Source: Mixophyes australis (lineage: Eukaryota; Chordata; Amphibia; Anura; Limnodynastidae). From it: a stretch of 64,000 bases of DNA. The position numbers and the translations under genes were made by a program. Positions 54,600 to 64,000 of this stretch are shown piece after piece (within the stretch, counting starts at the first letter, position 1; every line of letters begins with the position of its first letter). The stretch covers positions 188,417,850-188,481,849 of the forward strand of contig JAVHZZ010000006.1 of the NCBI GenBank assembly GCA_036250195.1, read 5' to 3'. A model generated the notes under the pieces. It made no database searches. It was given only the letters and a program-made list of their open reading frames with translations, and was not told the DNA's origin.

Positions 54600-54665
54600 A
54601 GAAAGCGAAGTCTCAGAATGCCCTGCCAAACTCTGGCAGGGCATGCTGGGAATTGTAGTTCCATA
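54600..54665. repeat. hAT MITE fragment
   Basis: GCCCTGCCAAACTCTGGCAGGGC is a perfect small hairpin followed by ATGCTGGGAATTGTAGTTCC, the interior motif of the MITE at 27758. Confidence 0.6.
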
Positions 54666-55532
54666 ATTGCTGGAAAGTTACAGTTTACCTTGTTAAAAAG
54701 TTTATGCAGCTAGCATGAGAACATTAAAACCATATTTGTTAACTATGCGTCCTTTTTTTCTTTTTCTTCCAGTTACTACATGGAGCATGTGTGATATTAC
54801 GCAGTCATATCTGTAGTGGTTTTTACAGTCCAATTTCTGTATTAAATAGTGTGCTGTGCATAGCATGCATCTCTGCTTATACTAGATAACCGTTGTGCAC
54901 TTTCTCTAGAAGACAGTAAATTGGTCACCACCTGTCTTTTGAGGTTCCTTTCCGGATGCAAAAAGAATAGCCTTTGCTTTTGCCTTGTGTACATGTTGTG
55001 GTATAGGAAATATGCACCAGTTACATGTAAATGAAACAATGCTGTTAGTGTCACCTAAAAACTCCACTTGTACATCATGCTAGTAGTTTGTATCAGAAAT
55101 GCTTACTTTACTTGCCTTTTATTTTATCTGTCTGATACCTGGCTGGTAGTTCTTCCCTAATGGAAAGGAAAATGAAGAACGCTGATTCAACCGGCATTTT
55201 CTTGGTTTAGAATAATAGGATCTCTGATGCTGTAGCCTTGAGAAGAGGATTGAGCACACAATGGCAACAGTTTCTGCTTTCTGTCATCTATACACCCATC
55301 TAGATTTCAAATTTCAAGGACACCAGTGTAATTCTATGGAAACCTGTACGTTTATGGACAATATTGTAAACAAGCCAGTAGCATATCCTGTCATTGCTCG
55401 TCGGCTTATGTTTACATTAGACCAGATTAAATAAGAAATGTTACAGATATGTATTTGCAGAGTTACTTTTTCTCTACAATCTTGGCCAGTATGGTTTATT
55501 TTGTTCTACTTATTCTAGTGACACTGACACAA

Positions 55533-55690
55533 AGTGGGGAATTCAATTCCCAGTGATGTGCCACAGTGTGCCTTCGGAATAGTCGTATAGAGGTGCACAG
55601 GAAAGTCTGTGATGTTTGGGTACCTTAATATCCTATAATGAACGCAGTGGTGATGTCCAGCGGTCATTGATCAGAACTGAATTCCCCACT
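55533..55690. mobile_element. MITE, 'AAGTGGGGAATTCAATTC' family
   Basis: Left end AAGTGGGGAATTCAATTC, right end GAACTGAATTCCCCACTT, about 18-bp TIRs with one mismatch. Interior GTGCCTTCGGAATAG and TCTGTGATGTTTGGGTACC are shared with 776-1325. Confidence 0.85.
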
Positions 55691-56447
55691 TACAGTAATA
55701 TCTCTGTTACAACAAACACTTACAATGATCTGTCAAATCTAAAATGAAACACGAATGTTAAACTAAATGAAACCAACCTTAATCTGCAGACAACATCTAG
55801 AATATAGTTTGTGGTTTACAAGTAATTAGCTGTGTTTGTCAGTAGGCCTCTCGGAATCCCTGTTGTTCACAGCAATCCATGAATTTCATTATGATTATGA
55901 ACACTTGTGCCATCGTTATAGTCAATACTTTGGCTATTCTTGATTTTACATGAGTTGTAGCTGTGTTTCAGACACTGAACGTTGAAGTGGTTCTGCTTTT
56001 AGGATCCACTAGATTATACTATTATTGTTAATAGTGATGGATTACATTCCTATAATAAACAAGTGATACTAATTATTATACTGTATAAATGTTAAGTTGC
56101 AATGTCATCACTACAGTGTTCATTATGAAATCTTGTATATTATATAGAATAATGCAGCTTTGTGTCTTTATGGTCATGGATCTTCTTTTGTGACTTCTAA
56201 TATTTTTAGAATTTACAGTAGTGAATACAAAATCCCACAATTGGTTTAAAAAATACTGTTGTCACATAAACCTTCAGCATTGGAAGAACTGTTAATAATC
56301 ATGTATTCTAAAGAATAGCACAACCTAGTGTTCATTACAGAGCATTTCAAGTTCATCTTGGCATCCTGTGCCCTGTATAAAGCACAGACTGCTACTTCAT
56401 AAAATTATTTAAATGAGTAATATACACCCTTATGTAGATTACATATA

Positions 56448-56661
56448 GGGGCATAGTCAATTGGCCGTGTTACTGTGCCCTGCAAACTATTACTGTTAAT
56501 ACGGTAATAGTGTGCTTAATTACAGTTAGTATAGTAATTGCAATGCCGACTTTGTGCCTTCGGCTCCCTGAGCCGCAAGCAGAAATCAGTGTTAAATGTA
56601 TTAACTGTAATATGCCTAATGCTGCGTTGTGTCCGTGGGAATCGAATCCCCCCCCCCCCCC
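56448..56661. mobile_element. Harbinger-like MITE
   Basis: Starts GGGGCATAGTCAATTGGCCG and ends GAATCGAAT plus a C run, with core ATTACTGTTAATACGGTAAT. ATA on both flanks. Relative of 20157-20339 and 37516-37640. Confidence 0.75.
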
Positions 56662-57165
56662 ATAGAATACTCACTGAATTTTAATATACTCCAATATATT
56701 CTAAAACAGGGTGTAAATTACCCCTTAATAATGGACAGGAGATTACAATATCAATGTTGCTTATATTCTAATATTGTCCTTGTCATACATTACTGCTGTG
56801 ACTGGCGAACACTGCAATGCAATCCAAGCAGTTGAAAATTCTATTTAACATGTTCAATTGTTGATGGAAATCAAACATTCTTCAATGAATACATTTTATC
56901 ACTTCTTCAGCATCTGAAAAATGAAGAACTCTTGCAATACCTATTTCCTAAAGCACACAAGTGTGCAAATGGTTTACAGTATGACCGGAAGACTGCATCC
57001 TTAACCAGTTTAGCTGCCAGAACAGATAGCAGTCATGTTACTTCTAACAAACCGCTTTTATTTGCAGCTTTGCAGATTATTTGCACTGGATAAATAGACT
57101 TTATTTATGTTTTCTGCTGTAGGCTGTTATGTGACTTGTTAATCATAGCAGTATCTTGCCTACTC

Positions 57166-57171
57166 AATAAA
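57166..57171 (+). terminator. Candidate distal poly(A) signal AATAAA
   Basis: AATAAA with a T/G-rich element (GTGTTGGTGTTTTAT) about 30 nt downstream. It may be the distal KAT7 poly(A) site or belong to an unrecognised transcript. Confidence 0.35.
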
Positions 57172-57462
57172 GCATGCACTCTTCTTTCCAATGGACTTCC
57201 GTGTTGGTGTTTTATATGATTTGAAACATTGTTTACTTTTTGCAAGCAGGCTAAATGGATGGGAGATGTTTGATTGTAGTTCTACTTAATAATGCATAGG
57301 TATGATAATTGGATCATTGTGCACATGTAATATTCAAATTGATAAATTTAACAATGTGAGTGTGTTAATATGAGAACATCAATAAGAACTTCCTAACATT
57401 TTCTCAAAACAAAGGTTTCACAACAACCAGACCACTAGGGCACTATTCCAAAAGAATCTACA

Positions 57463-58934
57463 GTCATGGCAAAAAGTTATGAGAATGACACAAATAATGG
57501 TTTTCACAAAGTCTGCCGCCTCTGTTTTTATGATGGCTTGCATATACTCATGAAGAGTGATCAGATGAATTGCAATTAATTTCAAAGTCCCTCTTTGCCT
57601 TGAGGATGAACTTTATCCCAATAGCAACATTTCCACTGCATTTCAGCCCTGCCAGAAAAGGACCAGCTGACAACAGGTCAGTGTTCTCTCGTTAACACAG
57701 GTGAGTGTTAATGAGGACAAGGCTGGAGCTCACGCTGTCATGCAGATTGCGTTAGAATAACAGACTGGCAGCTTTAAGAAGGAGGGTGTTGCTTTAAATC
57801 ATTGTTCTTCCTCTTAACCATGGTTATCTGCAAGGAAATATGTGCAGTCATCATTGCTTTGCACAAAAAGGGCTTTATAGGCAAGGATATTGCTGCTAGT
57901 AAGATTGCACCTAAAGCAACCATTTATCGGATCATCAAGAACTTCAAGGAGAGAGGTTCAATAGTTGTGACGAAGGCTTCAGGGCGCCCAAGAACGTTCA
58001 GCAAGCGCCAGGCAATCTCCTAAAGTTGGTTCAGCTGCGGGATTGGGGCACCACTCGTGCTGAGGAATGACAACAGGCAGGCATGCAGATTTACTCACAA
58101 ACAGTGAGGCGAAGACTTGGAGGATAGTCTGGTGTCAAGAAGGCCAACAAAGACACCACTTCTCTCCAGGAAGAACATCAAGGACAGATTGATATTCTGC
58201 AAAAGGTACAGGGATTGGACTGCTCAGGACTGGGGAAAGTAATTTTCTCTGATGAATCCCCTGTCAGATTGTTTGGGGCATCTGGGAAAACGCTTCCTAG
58301 ATGCCCCAAAGGAAAGGTGAGCGCTACCATCAGTCCTGTCTCATGCCAACAATAAAGCATCCTAAGACCATTCATGTGTGGGGTTGCTTCTCTGCCAAGG
58401 GAGTGGGCTCACTCACAATTTTGCCTGAGAACACAGCCATGAATAAAGAATGGTACCAAAACATACTCCAGGAACAGTTTGGTGACAAACAATGCCTTTT
58501 CCAGCATGATGGAGCACCTTGCCATAAGGCAAAAGTGATAACAAAGTGGCTCGGGCTTCAAAATAATTGACATTTTGGGTCCATGGCCAGGAAACTCCCC
58601 AGACCTTAATCCCATTGAGAACGTGTGGTCAACCCTCAAGAGGCAGGTAGACAAACATAAACCTACAAATTCTGTCAAGCATTGATTAGGCAAGAATGGG
58701 CAGCCATCAGTCAGTATGTGGCCCAGAAGTTGATTGACAGCATGCCAGGGTGAGTTGCAGAGGTTTTCAAAAAGAAGGGTTAACCTTGCAAATATTGACT
58801 CTTTTCATAAACTTAATGTAATTGTTAATAAAGGCCTTTGACACTTATGAAATGCTTGTAATTTTATTTCAGTATACCATAGCAACATCTGACAAAAAGG
58901 GTCTAAAAACACTGAAGGCGCAAACTTTGTGATA
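57463..58934 (+). mobile_element. Tc1-type DNA transposon, 3' end clipped
   Basis: The left end is TA followed by CAGTCATGGCAAAAAGTTAT and AATGACACAAATAATGG, typical Tc1-like TIR sequence, then TTTTCACAAAGTCTGCCGCC. The right side reaches the inner TIR (GGCGCAAACTTTGTGATAAT) and stops there; the outer 35-40 bp that should repeat the left end are missing. The GC-rich block begins at the break. Confidence 0.9.
57820..58790 (+). pseudogene. Tc1 transposase, frameshifted
   Basis: The N-terminal helix-turn-helix is ICKEICAVIIALHKKGFIGK, then IAPKATIYRIIKNFKERGS and a GRPR box (GRPRTFSK). After a stop at 58021 the catalytic domain continues in other frames: IFSDES near 58245 (first Asp), CLFQHDGAPCHKAKVI near 58495 (second Asp), PGNSPDLNPIENVWSTLKRQ near 58590 (Glu of a DD34E triad). 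All three acidic residues are readable, but stops and shifts separate them, so it is inactive. Confidence 0.9.
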
Positions 58935-59270
58935 ATGTTACGAGCCGCGGCGGTACTCGCCGCCGACTGGACTCCCCGGCGTCCCGGCCGTCACCTTGAC
59001 GACCGGGACGTCACTTCCGGCCATTACCAAGGCAACGGTCGGACGCTTCCTCTTCAGCGCCGCGTCCTGGCAATGAAAGAAAGCCGGGCACGTGCGCAAA
59101 TTGGCCCCACTAGCCTGCGGGCTAATTAATGAAGATAATTTAAACTTATGCAGGGGGCTGTGTATACTTCAGAGCCAGGCTCTGATTGGCTGCTGGTAGT
59201 ATTTAAGGCAGGGAGGGCTTAGCCTCCCTGCCGGCTATAGCTTCCAGACCTCTGTGTTGCTGCTGTGCTG
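58935..59270 (+). other. GC-rich block at the LINE 5' side, LTR- or promoter-like
   Basis: Begins TGTTACGAGCCGCGGCGGTA exactly where the Tc1 sequence stops. It is CpG-rich, with ACGTCACTTCCGG and a GATTGGCTGCTGGTAGTATTTAAG box (CCAAT- and TATA-like) near 59182-59206. It could be the 5' UTR of the LINE or an LTR fragment; the sequence does not decide. Confidence 0.45.
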
Positions 59271-62200
59271 TTGGTGTTAAACCTTTGGACCTTTTTATTC
59301 TACTTGTATTTCTTTATTTATTATATTTTTATATTTATTTTCTCCATTCTTTATTATTTTTCGCTCTCTATTTTTATTGCGTTTACTGTATTTATTTTTA
59401 TCTTTCGCTCTCTATTTTTATTGCATTTACTGAATTTATCTCTATTTGCATTTCTTATTTACTTATTTACTGTATTTAATTATTTCTATTTGCTTCTCTT
59501 ATTTACTGTATTTAATTATTTTTATTTGCATTTCTTAATCTATTCCAACCGCATTTTATTTCTCCCTTTGTATTCCTCTGCTCTCCGTCTATTGGTCTTT
59601 CTTGTCTCTTTGTTCCCCGTTCACGCCTCTCTGTCTCATTTAACACGGCTTGCCTTGCCTTGCCTCTTTGCCACACCTCTCCCCACCGTCATTGTCATTG
59701 TTGGCTATTACTTTATTTAACTCGCTTATCTCATTTCCTCTTGTCTACCTTCTGACTCCACCTGTGTCCCTCTGACTCCCCCTGTCCATTGTCATTGTTG
59801 GCTATTACTTTATTTAACTCCCTTATCTCAATTCCTCTTGTCTACCTTCTGACTCCCCCTGTCCTCCTCTCCCGCCCCTCTGCTTCAGACGATTCTTCTG
59901 TACCCTCTACTTCTTCCACTCCTCCCACGCCCCTCCCTCACCTCACTATGCCTCCCTGTTCACTTGCCATACCCATACTCTCACCTCGCCCAACTTCACG
60001 CTCCTGTCCCCGCACTCCCCCGCGCACCGCTAACCTTGCCAACCTTATCCCCATCTCCCCTCTCCCCTCCCTTTCTCCTGTGCCCTCTGGAATGCTAGAT
60101 CCGTCCGCAACAAACTCCCCTCTATCCATGACCTCTTCTTATCTAACTCTCTTAACCTTCTTGCCATTACCGAAACCTGGCTCACCGATTCCGACACTGC
60201 CTCCCCTGCCGCTCTCTCCTATGGCGGCCTCTCCTTCACCCACTCCGCCAGACCTGGAGACCGCCCAGGCGGTGGAGTGGGCATTCTCCTATCCTCCACC
60301 TGTACTTTCAGACTCATTCCTCCTGAACCCTCCCTCTCCTTCTCCTCTTTTGAAGTCCACTCTATCCGTCTCTTCTACCCCATCCATCTCCACGTCTCTG
60401 TCATATACCGTCCCCCTGGGCCCTCCTCCCTTTTCCTTGACAACTTTGCTGCCTGGCTCCCACACCACCTCTCCTCTGACATCCCCTCCATTATCCTCGG
60501 CGACTTCAATATCCCTATTGACAACCCCACCGACCCTGCTTCCGTCAAACTCCTCGCCCTTTCTTCCTCCCTTGGCCTCTCCCAATGGACCTCCTCTTCT
60601 ACCCACTGCCTTGGTCACTCCCTTGACCTTGTCTTCTCCCACCGTTGCAGTCTGTCCGACTTCTCTATCTCCCCCTTTCCACTCTCGGACCACCATCTCC
60701 TCTCATTCTCTCTCTCCTCTACTCCTGAACCCCTCCCCCCACCCAAATCTACCCGGTCCAGGCGCGATCTCGACACCCTTGATCCTGCTATTCTATCCTC
60801 TTCTCTCGAAACTCTCCTCTCTCCCCTTTCCACCCTGTCCTGCCCTAATCAGGCGGCCTCCCTCTATAACCAAACCCTCTCCTCCGCCCTTGATGCGGTC
60901 GCCCCTGCCCAGCCCATCCGCTTTCGCTGCTCCAATCCCCAACCCTGGCACTCCAAACTTACCCGCTTCCTCCAAAAATGCTCTCGTACTGCCGAACGCC
61001 ACTGGAGAAAATCTCGCTCCCTGGCTGATTTCCTCCACTTCAAGTTTATTCTCTCCTCCTACAGCTCTGCCCTCTCGCTCGCTAAGTAATCCTTCTTTAA
61101 ATCCCTCATCTCCCAGTCCTCCAACCCCCGCCGCCTCTTCGCTACCTTTAACACTCTCCTGTCTCTCCCCCTTCCCTTCCTCCTTATCTGCCACTGACTT
61201 CACCACCTTTTTCTCCTCTAAAATCGCGGCCATCAGACTTGAAATCTCCTCCTTCACCCACTCTTCCGCCACCCCCCCTCTCGCCCTTCCTCCCCCCTCC
61301 ACTCTCCCCCCCCCCTCTCCCCCCAGCCACCAACTCCTTCTCTCCTTCCGCCCCACCTCGGATGAGGAAGTCCACTCTCATTTCTTCCCCCCCTTCTACC
61401 TGCCCCCAGGACCCCATCCCTTCTCACCTTCTTCGCTCCCTTTCCGCCTCCACCTGCTCCCACCTCGCTCACCTCTTTAATCTGTCCTTCTCCACCGGCA
61501 TCTTCCCCTCTGCCTTTAAACATGCTCTCGTCTCACCCATTCTCAAGAAACCCAACCTTGACCCCACCTCACTCTCTAATTACCGCCCCATTTCCCTTCT
61601 CCCATTTGCCTCCAAAATACTCGAGAGACTTGTCTGCAACCGTCTCTCCACCTACCTCTCTGAACACTCCCTCCTTGACCCTCTCCAATCAGGCTTCCGC
61701 CCCCTCCATTCCACTGAAACTGCCCTGGCTCAAGTTACGAACGATCTCCTCTCGGCTAAAGTCCTGGGCCACTACTCCCTCCTGATTCTTCTCGACCTCT
61801 CATCGGCCTTTGACACCGTTGACCACCCCCTCCTGCTTCACACCCTTCAGTCCATTGGCCTCTCCGGTACCGTCCTCTCCTGGTTCACCTCTTACTTGCC
61901 GACCGTTCCTTCTCTGTTTCCACCTCTGATTCTCTCTCCCCATCTTCCTCCCTTCCAGTCGGGGTCCCTCAGGGCTCTGTCCTTGGACCCTTACTATTCT
62001 CACTATACACCTCTTCTCTGGGTGCACTCATCAGCTTCTTCGGCCTCAAGTACCACCTTTATGCTGATGACACTCAACTCTACCTTTCCTCTCCTGATCT
62101 CTCTCCCTCCCTTCTCTCCAGGGTATCCGCATGCCTCTCTGCCATCTCCTCCTGGATGGCCTCTAGATTTCTTAAACTCAATCTTGCTAAAACTGAACTC

Positions 62201-63419
62201 ATTGTCTTTCCTCCCTCTCGTACCTCCTTCCCCTCTGACCTCGCTATCAATGTTGACAACTCATCTATCTCCCCTGTTCCCCAACTCTGCTGCCTAGGTG
62301 TCATCCTCGACTCCTCTCTCTCTCCATTGCCCCTCACATTCACTCTCTCGCCAAATCCTGCCGTTTCCAGCTTCGCAACATTGCCCGCATTCGGCCCTTC
62401 CTCTCCCAGGATGCCACCAAATCTCTCGTCCACTCTCTGATCATCTCCCTCTTGGACTACTGCAACCTTCTCCTTATCGGCCTCCCCCTCTCTAATCTCG
62501 CTCCCCTTAGATCTGTACTTAATGCCGCTGCTAGGCTTATTTTCCTCTCTCGCCGTTCCACCTCTGTCTCCCCACTCTACCAAGCCCTTCACTGGCTCCC
62601 CTTCCCCTACAGAATCCTTTTCAAGCTCCTCACTCTGACTTAGAAGGCCCTCGCCAACTCCACTGCTCCCTACATCTCTAACCTTATCTCTATTCACACT
62701 CCCTCCCGCCCACTGCGATCGTCCAATGATCGTCGCCTCTCTTCCCCTCTGATTACCTCCTCTCACGCACGTATCCAAGACTTCTCCCGCGCCGCTCCCC
62801 TCCTTTGGAACAAGCTCCCCCGCTCCATCAGAACTTCCCCTAATCTGTCCTCTTTCAAACGAACATTAAAACCCACCTTTTCCTTTAAAGCCTTCCAGTC
62901 TCATGCCTAAACTCCCACTGGTCGGCTACCTCTCTTTCTCATCCCTTCTTCCCTTCTCCCCATTCCTCGACTCCGTCTCCGTTTCTCCCGTCTCTCCGTC
63001 TCATCCATGTGTCTGTCTGTCTTCCCCTCCCTTGAGATTGTTCGCTCCTTTGAGCAGGGCTCTCCTACCTCCTGTTTCCATCACTTTTAACTGCGCTCTC
63101 CAGCTACTCTGCTCACCTCCTCTCGGTCCCTCTGCCCTCTGTCTCCTCTCGCTTCTCTCCGCTCCCCTCAGTGACTCTCAACCTGTCATCTGTGCCCACC
63201 CTCTTGGGCCATAGTTACCTGCCTATACTCACTTTTCCCCTCCCTCCCTCTCTTTCATGCTGTGCCTGAGCCCCCAGAGTTATAGTGCTTACTGTTACTT
63301 GTACTGTGCTGTTTCACCTTGTACTGTGCCATTGTTTGTCCCTGTCCGGCGCTACGGATACTTTGTGGCGCCCTATAAATAAAAATTAATAATAATAATA
63401 AAAAAATAAAATAATAATG
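59271..63419 (+). mobile_element. L2-like non-LTR retrotransposon (LINE), nearly full length, degenerate
   Basis: Contains an apurinic-type endonuclease domain followed by a reverse transcriptase in one direction, then a 3' UTR ending GGCGCCCTATAAATAAAAAT and an (AAT)n tail. The layout and motifs fit the L2/CR1 group. T-rich sequence at 59290-59560 precedes the coding part. The element is strongly pyrimidine-rich on this strand. Confidence 0.85.
60080..62420 (+). pseudogene. LINE ORF2 remnant: endonuclease and reverse transcriptase
   Basis: Endonuclease from WNARSVRNKLPSIHDLF (60088) through NLLAITETWLTDSD, GGGVGILLSS, HVSVIYRPPG, IILGDFNIP and PLSDHHLLSF (about 60690). The frame stops at TAA 61087. 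[22 protein letters not shown] (61545), [35 protein letters not shown] (61780), then a one-base loss near 61895, [18 protein letters not shown] (61955) and YADD at 62060-62071. At least three frame changes make it non-coding. The longest open frame here (563 codons, 59789-61480) is mostly in a wrong frame. Confidence 0.87.
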
Positions 63420-63420
63420 G

Positions 63421-63600
63421 TGTGCCTGCCGCTGTCATTTCTAAAATGCTATATGGCCCAAAGTCATGCACTACCCCAAAGGTGTATCTACAGTCAGTGT
63501 ATATATTAACTGATTTACCCTCTGCTAATGCGCATGCTATTCTCAATGCTACGCGTTCAGCTATCTGCTGGGTGAAGTGGGCCCAGGGGTTCAGCTTCTA
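63421..63600 (-). pseudogene. Endogenous retrovirus RNase H fragment, minus strand
   Basis: The reverse complement encodes an open stretch with the retroviral RNase H motif YTDCRYTFGVVHDFG preceded by an ALAEGKSVNIYTD-type strand. It is a short internal piece of pol; no gag, env or intact LTR is visible next to it. It abuts the LINE tail directly. Confidence 0.72.
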
Positions 63601-63629
63601 GAACACCTTTGTGTTATAGAACCAATATG

Positions 63630-64000
63630 TCACGAACGCCCAGCCTGTCTCAGATACAGCAATCTGAAACAGCTGGCCGTGACTGAAGTCACCTTGGTCA
63701 CTTACCAATGAATACACCTTTTCTGCCACCACAAAGGATTTATTATGGAGTGCTTACATTCACCAAAACCACTTATTAAAATGACAAACTCAAATCGTAA
63801 ATTCACAAAGAATCACAGAGAATATGCTAGATTAAATGTATTCAATCCGAAAAATGTTTCGAAGACTTAATTACAAAACGGTTAATAACGAGATATACAA
63901 ATAAGTTTCAGAAATAAAACCAGACTCACTAACTTACTAGTTTAAGACTTGGCATAAGTGGAGTACACTTTGAGAAGGCTGGCACACTTCAACCTAGATA
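63630..64000. other. Unclassified sequence at the right edge, LTR-like start
   Basis: TGTCACGAACGCCCAGCCTG at 63631 resembles an LTR start, but the element runs off the window, so it cannot be classified. The remainder is AT-rich without coding content. Confidence 0.3.

Larger units (their letters stand above)
50841..57200 (+). other. kat7: KAT7 3' UTR and downstream region, end not fixed
   Basis: After the stop codon there is about 6.3 kb of AT-rich sequence without convincing coding potential and with only two MITEs (55533-55690, 56448-56661). Candidate poly(A) signals are AATAAA at 53929-53934 and AATAAA at 57166-57171, the latter followed by a GT-rich stretch. I cannot tell which is used. 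The short open frames here look like chance. Confidence 0.4.

Noticed and set aside
59789..61480. 563-codon open frame, the longest in the window
   Set aside because: It is mostly a shadow of the LINE endonuclease frame. The true endonuclease motifs (WNARSVRN, GDFN, SDHH) lie in another frame; only a short part after 61150 seems to be in the genuine frame because of frameshifts.

Overview
The window is vertebrate nuclear DNA, almost certainly from an anuran amphibian. It holds one host gene, KAT7 (HBO1/MYST2), a MYST-family histone acetyltransferase, complete on the + strand from the ATG at 19457 to the TGA at 50840. I placed 15 coding exons by joining GT-AG sites and matching the known KAT7 protein. 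The joined CDS is 1836 nt, giving 611 aa, which equals the human length as I know it. The zinc ligands, autoacetylated lysine, acetyl-CoA loop and catalytic glutamate fall on the expected residue numbers (C368/C371/H384/C388, K432, 483-488, E508). The frog assignment rests on the repeats: V-SINEs with an L2-type tail, DIRS retrotransposons, Harbinger and hAT MITEs, Tc1 elements and a chromodomain Ty3 element. I could not determine the family or species.

Layout. 1-19190 is intergenic and dense in mobile elements: a nested MITE chain (916-1542), a 2.05-kb Harbinger element with a spliced gene remnant (3807-5860), a decayed Ty3/Gypsy chromovirus (6080-10875) with a V-SINE inside its integrase, a 2083-bp solo LTR with a perfect 5-bp target-site duplication (TSD) (11182-13264), and two oppositely oriented hAT-type non-autonomous elements with perfect 8-bp TSDs and internal minisatellites (14785-15761 and 16998-18456). 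19262-19456 is the CpG-rich KAT7 promoter. 19457-50840 is KAT7. Its introns carry a Tc1 relic, V-SINEs, long-armed MITEs, remnants of at least three DIRS elements (introns 8, 11 and 12) and an L1-type 3' end (intron 14). 50841 to about 57180 is 3' UTR and downstream sequence with few repeats. 57463-63420 is a clipped Tc1 element, a GC-rich block and an L2-like LINE. A minus-strand retroviral RNase H fragment lies at 63421-63600.

I found no tRNA, rRNA or CRISPR and no second host gene. Nothing here is clearly a new biological system. The best leads are KAT7 splice-site architecture (tandem acceptors 30 nt apart and an AG|GTAAGA acceptor), the unrecognised gene in the Harbinger element, and the hAT/minisatellite pair.
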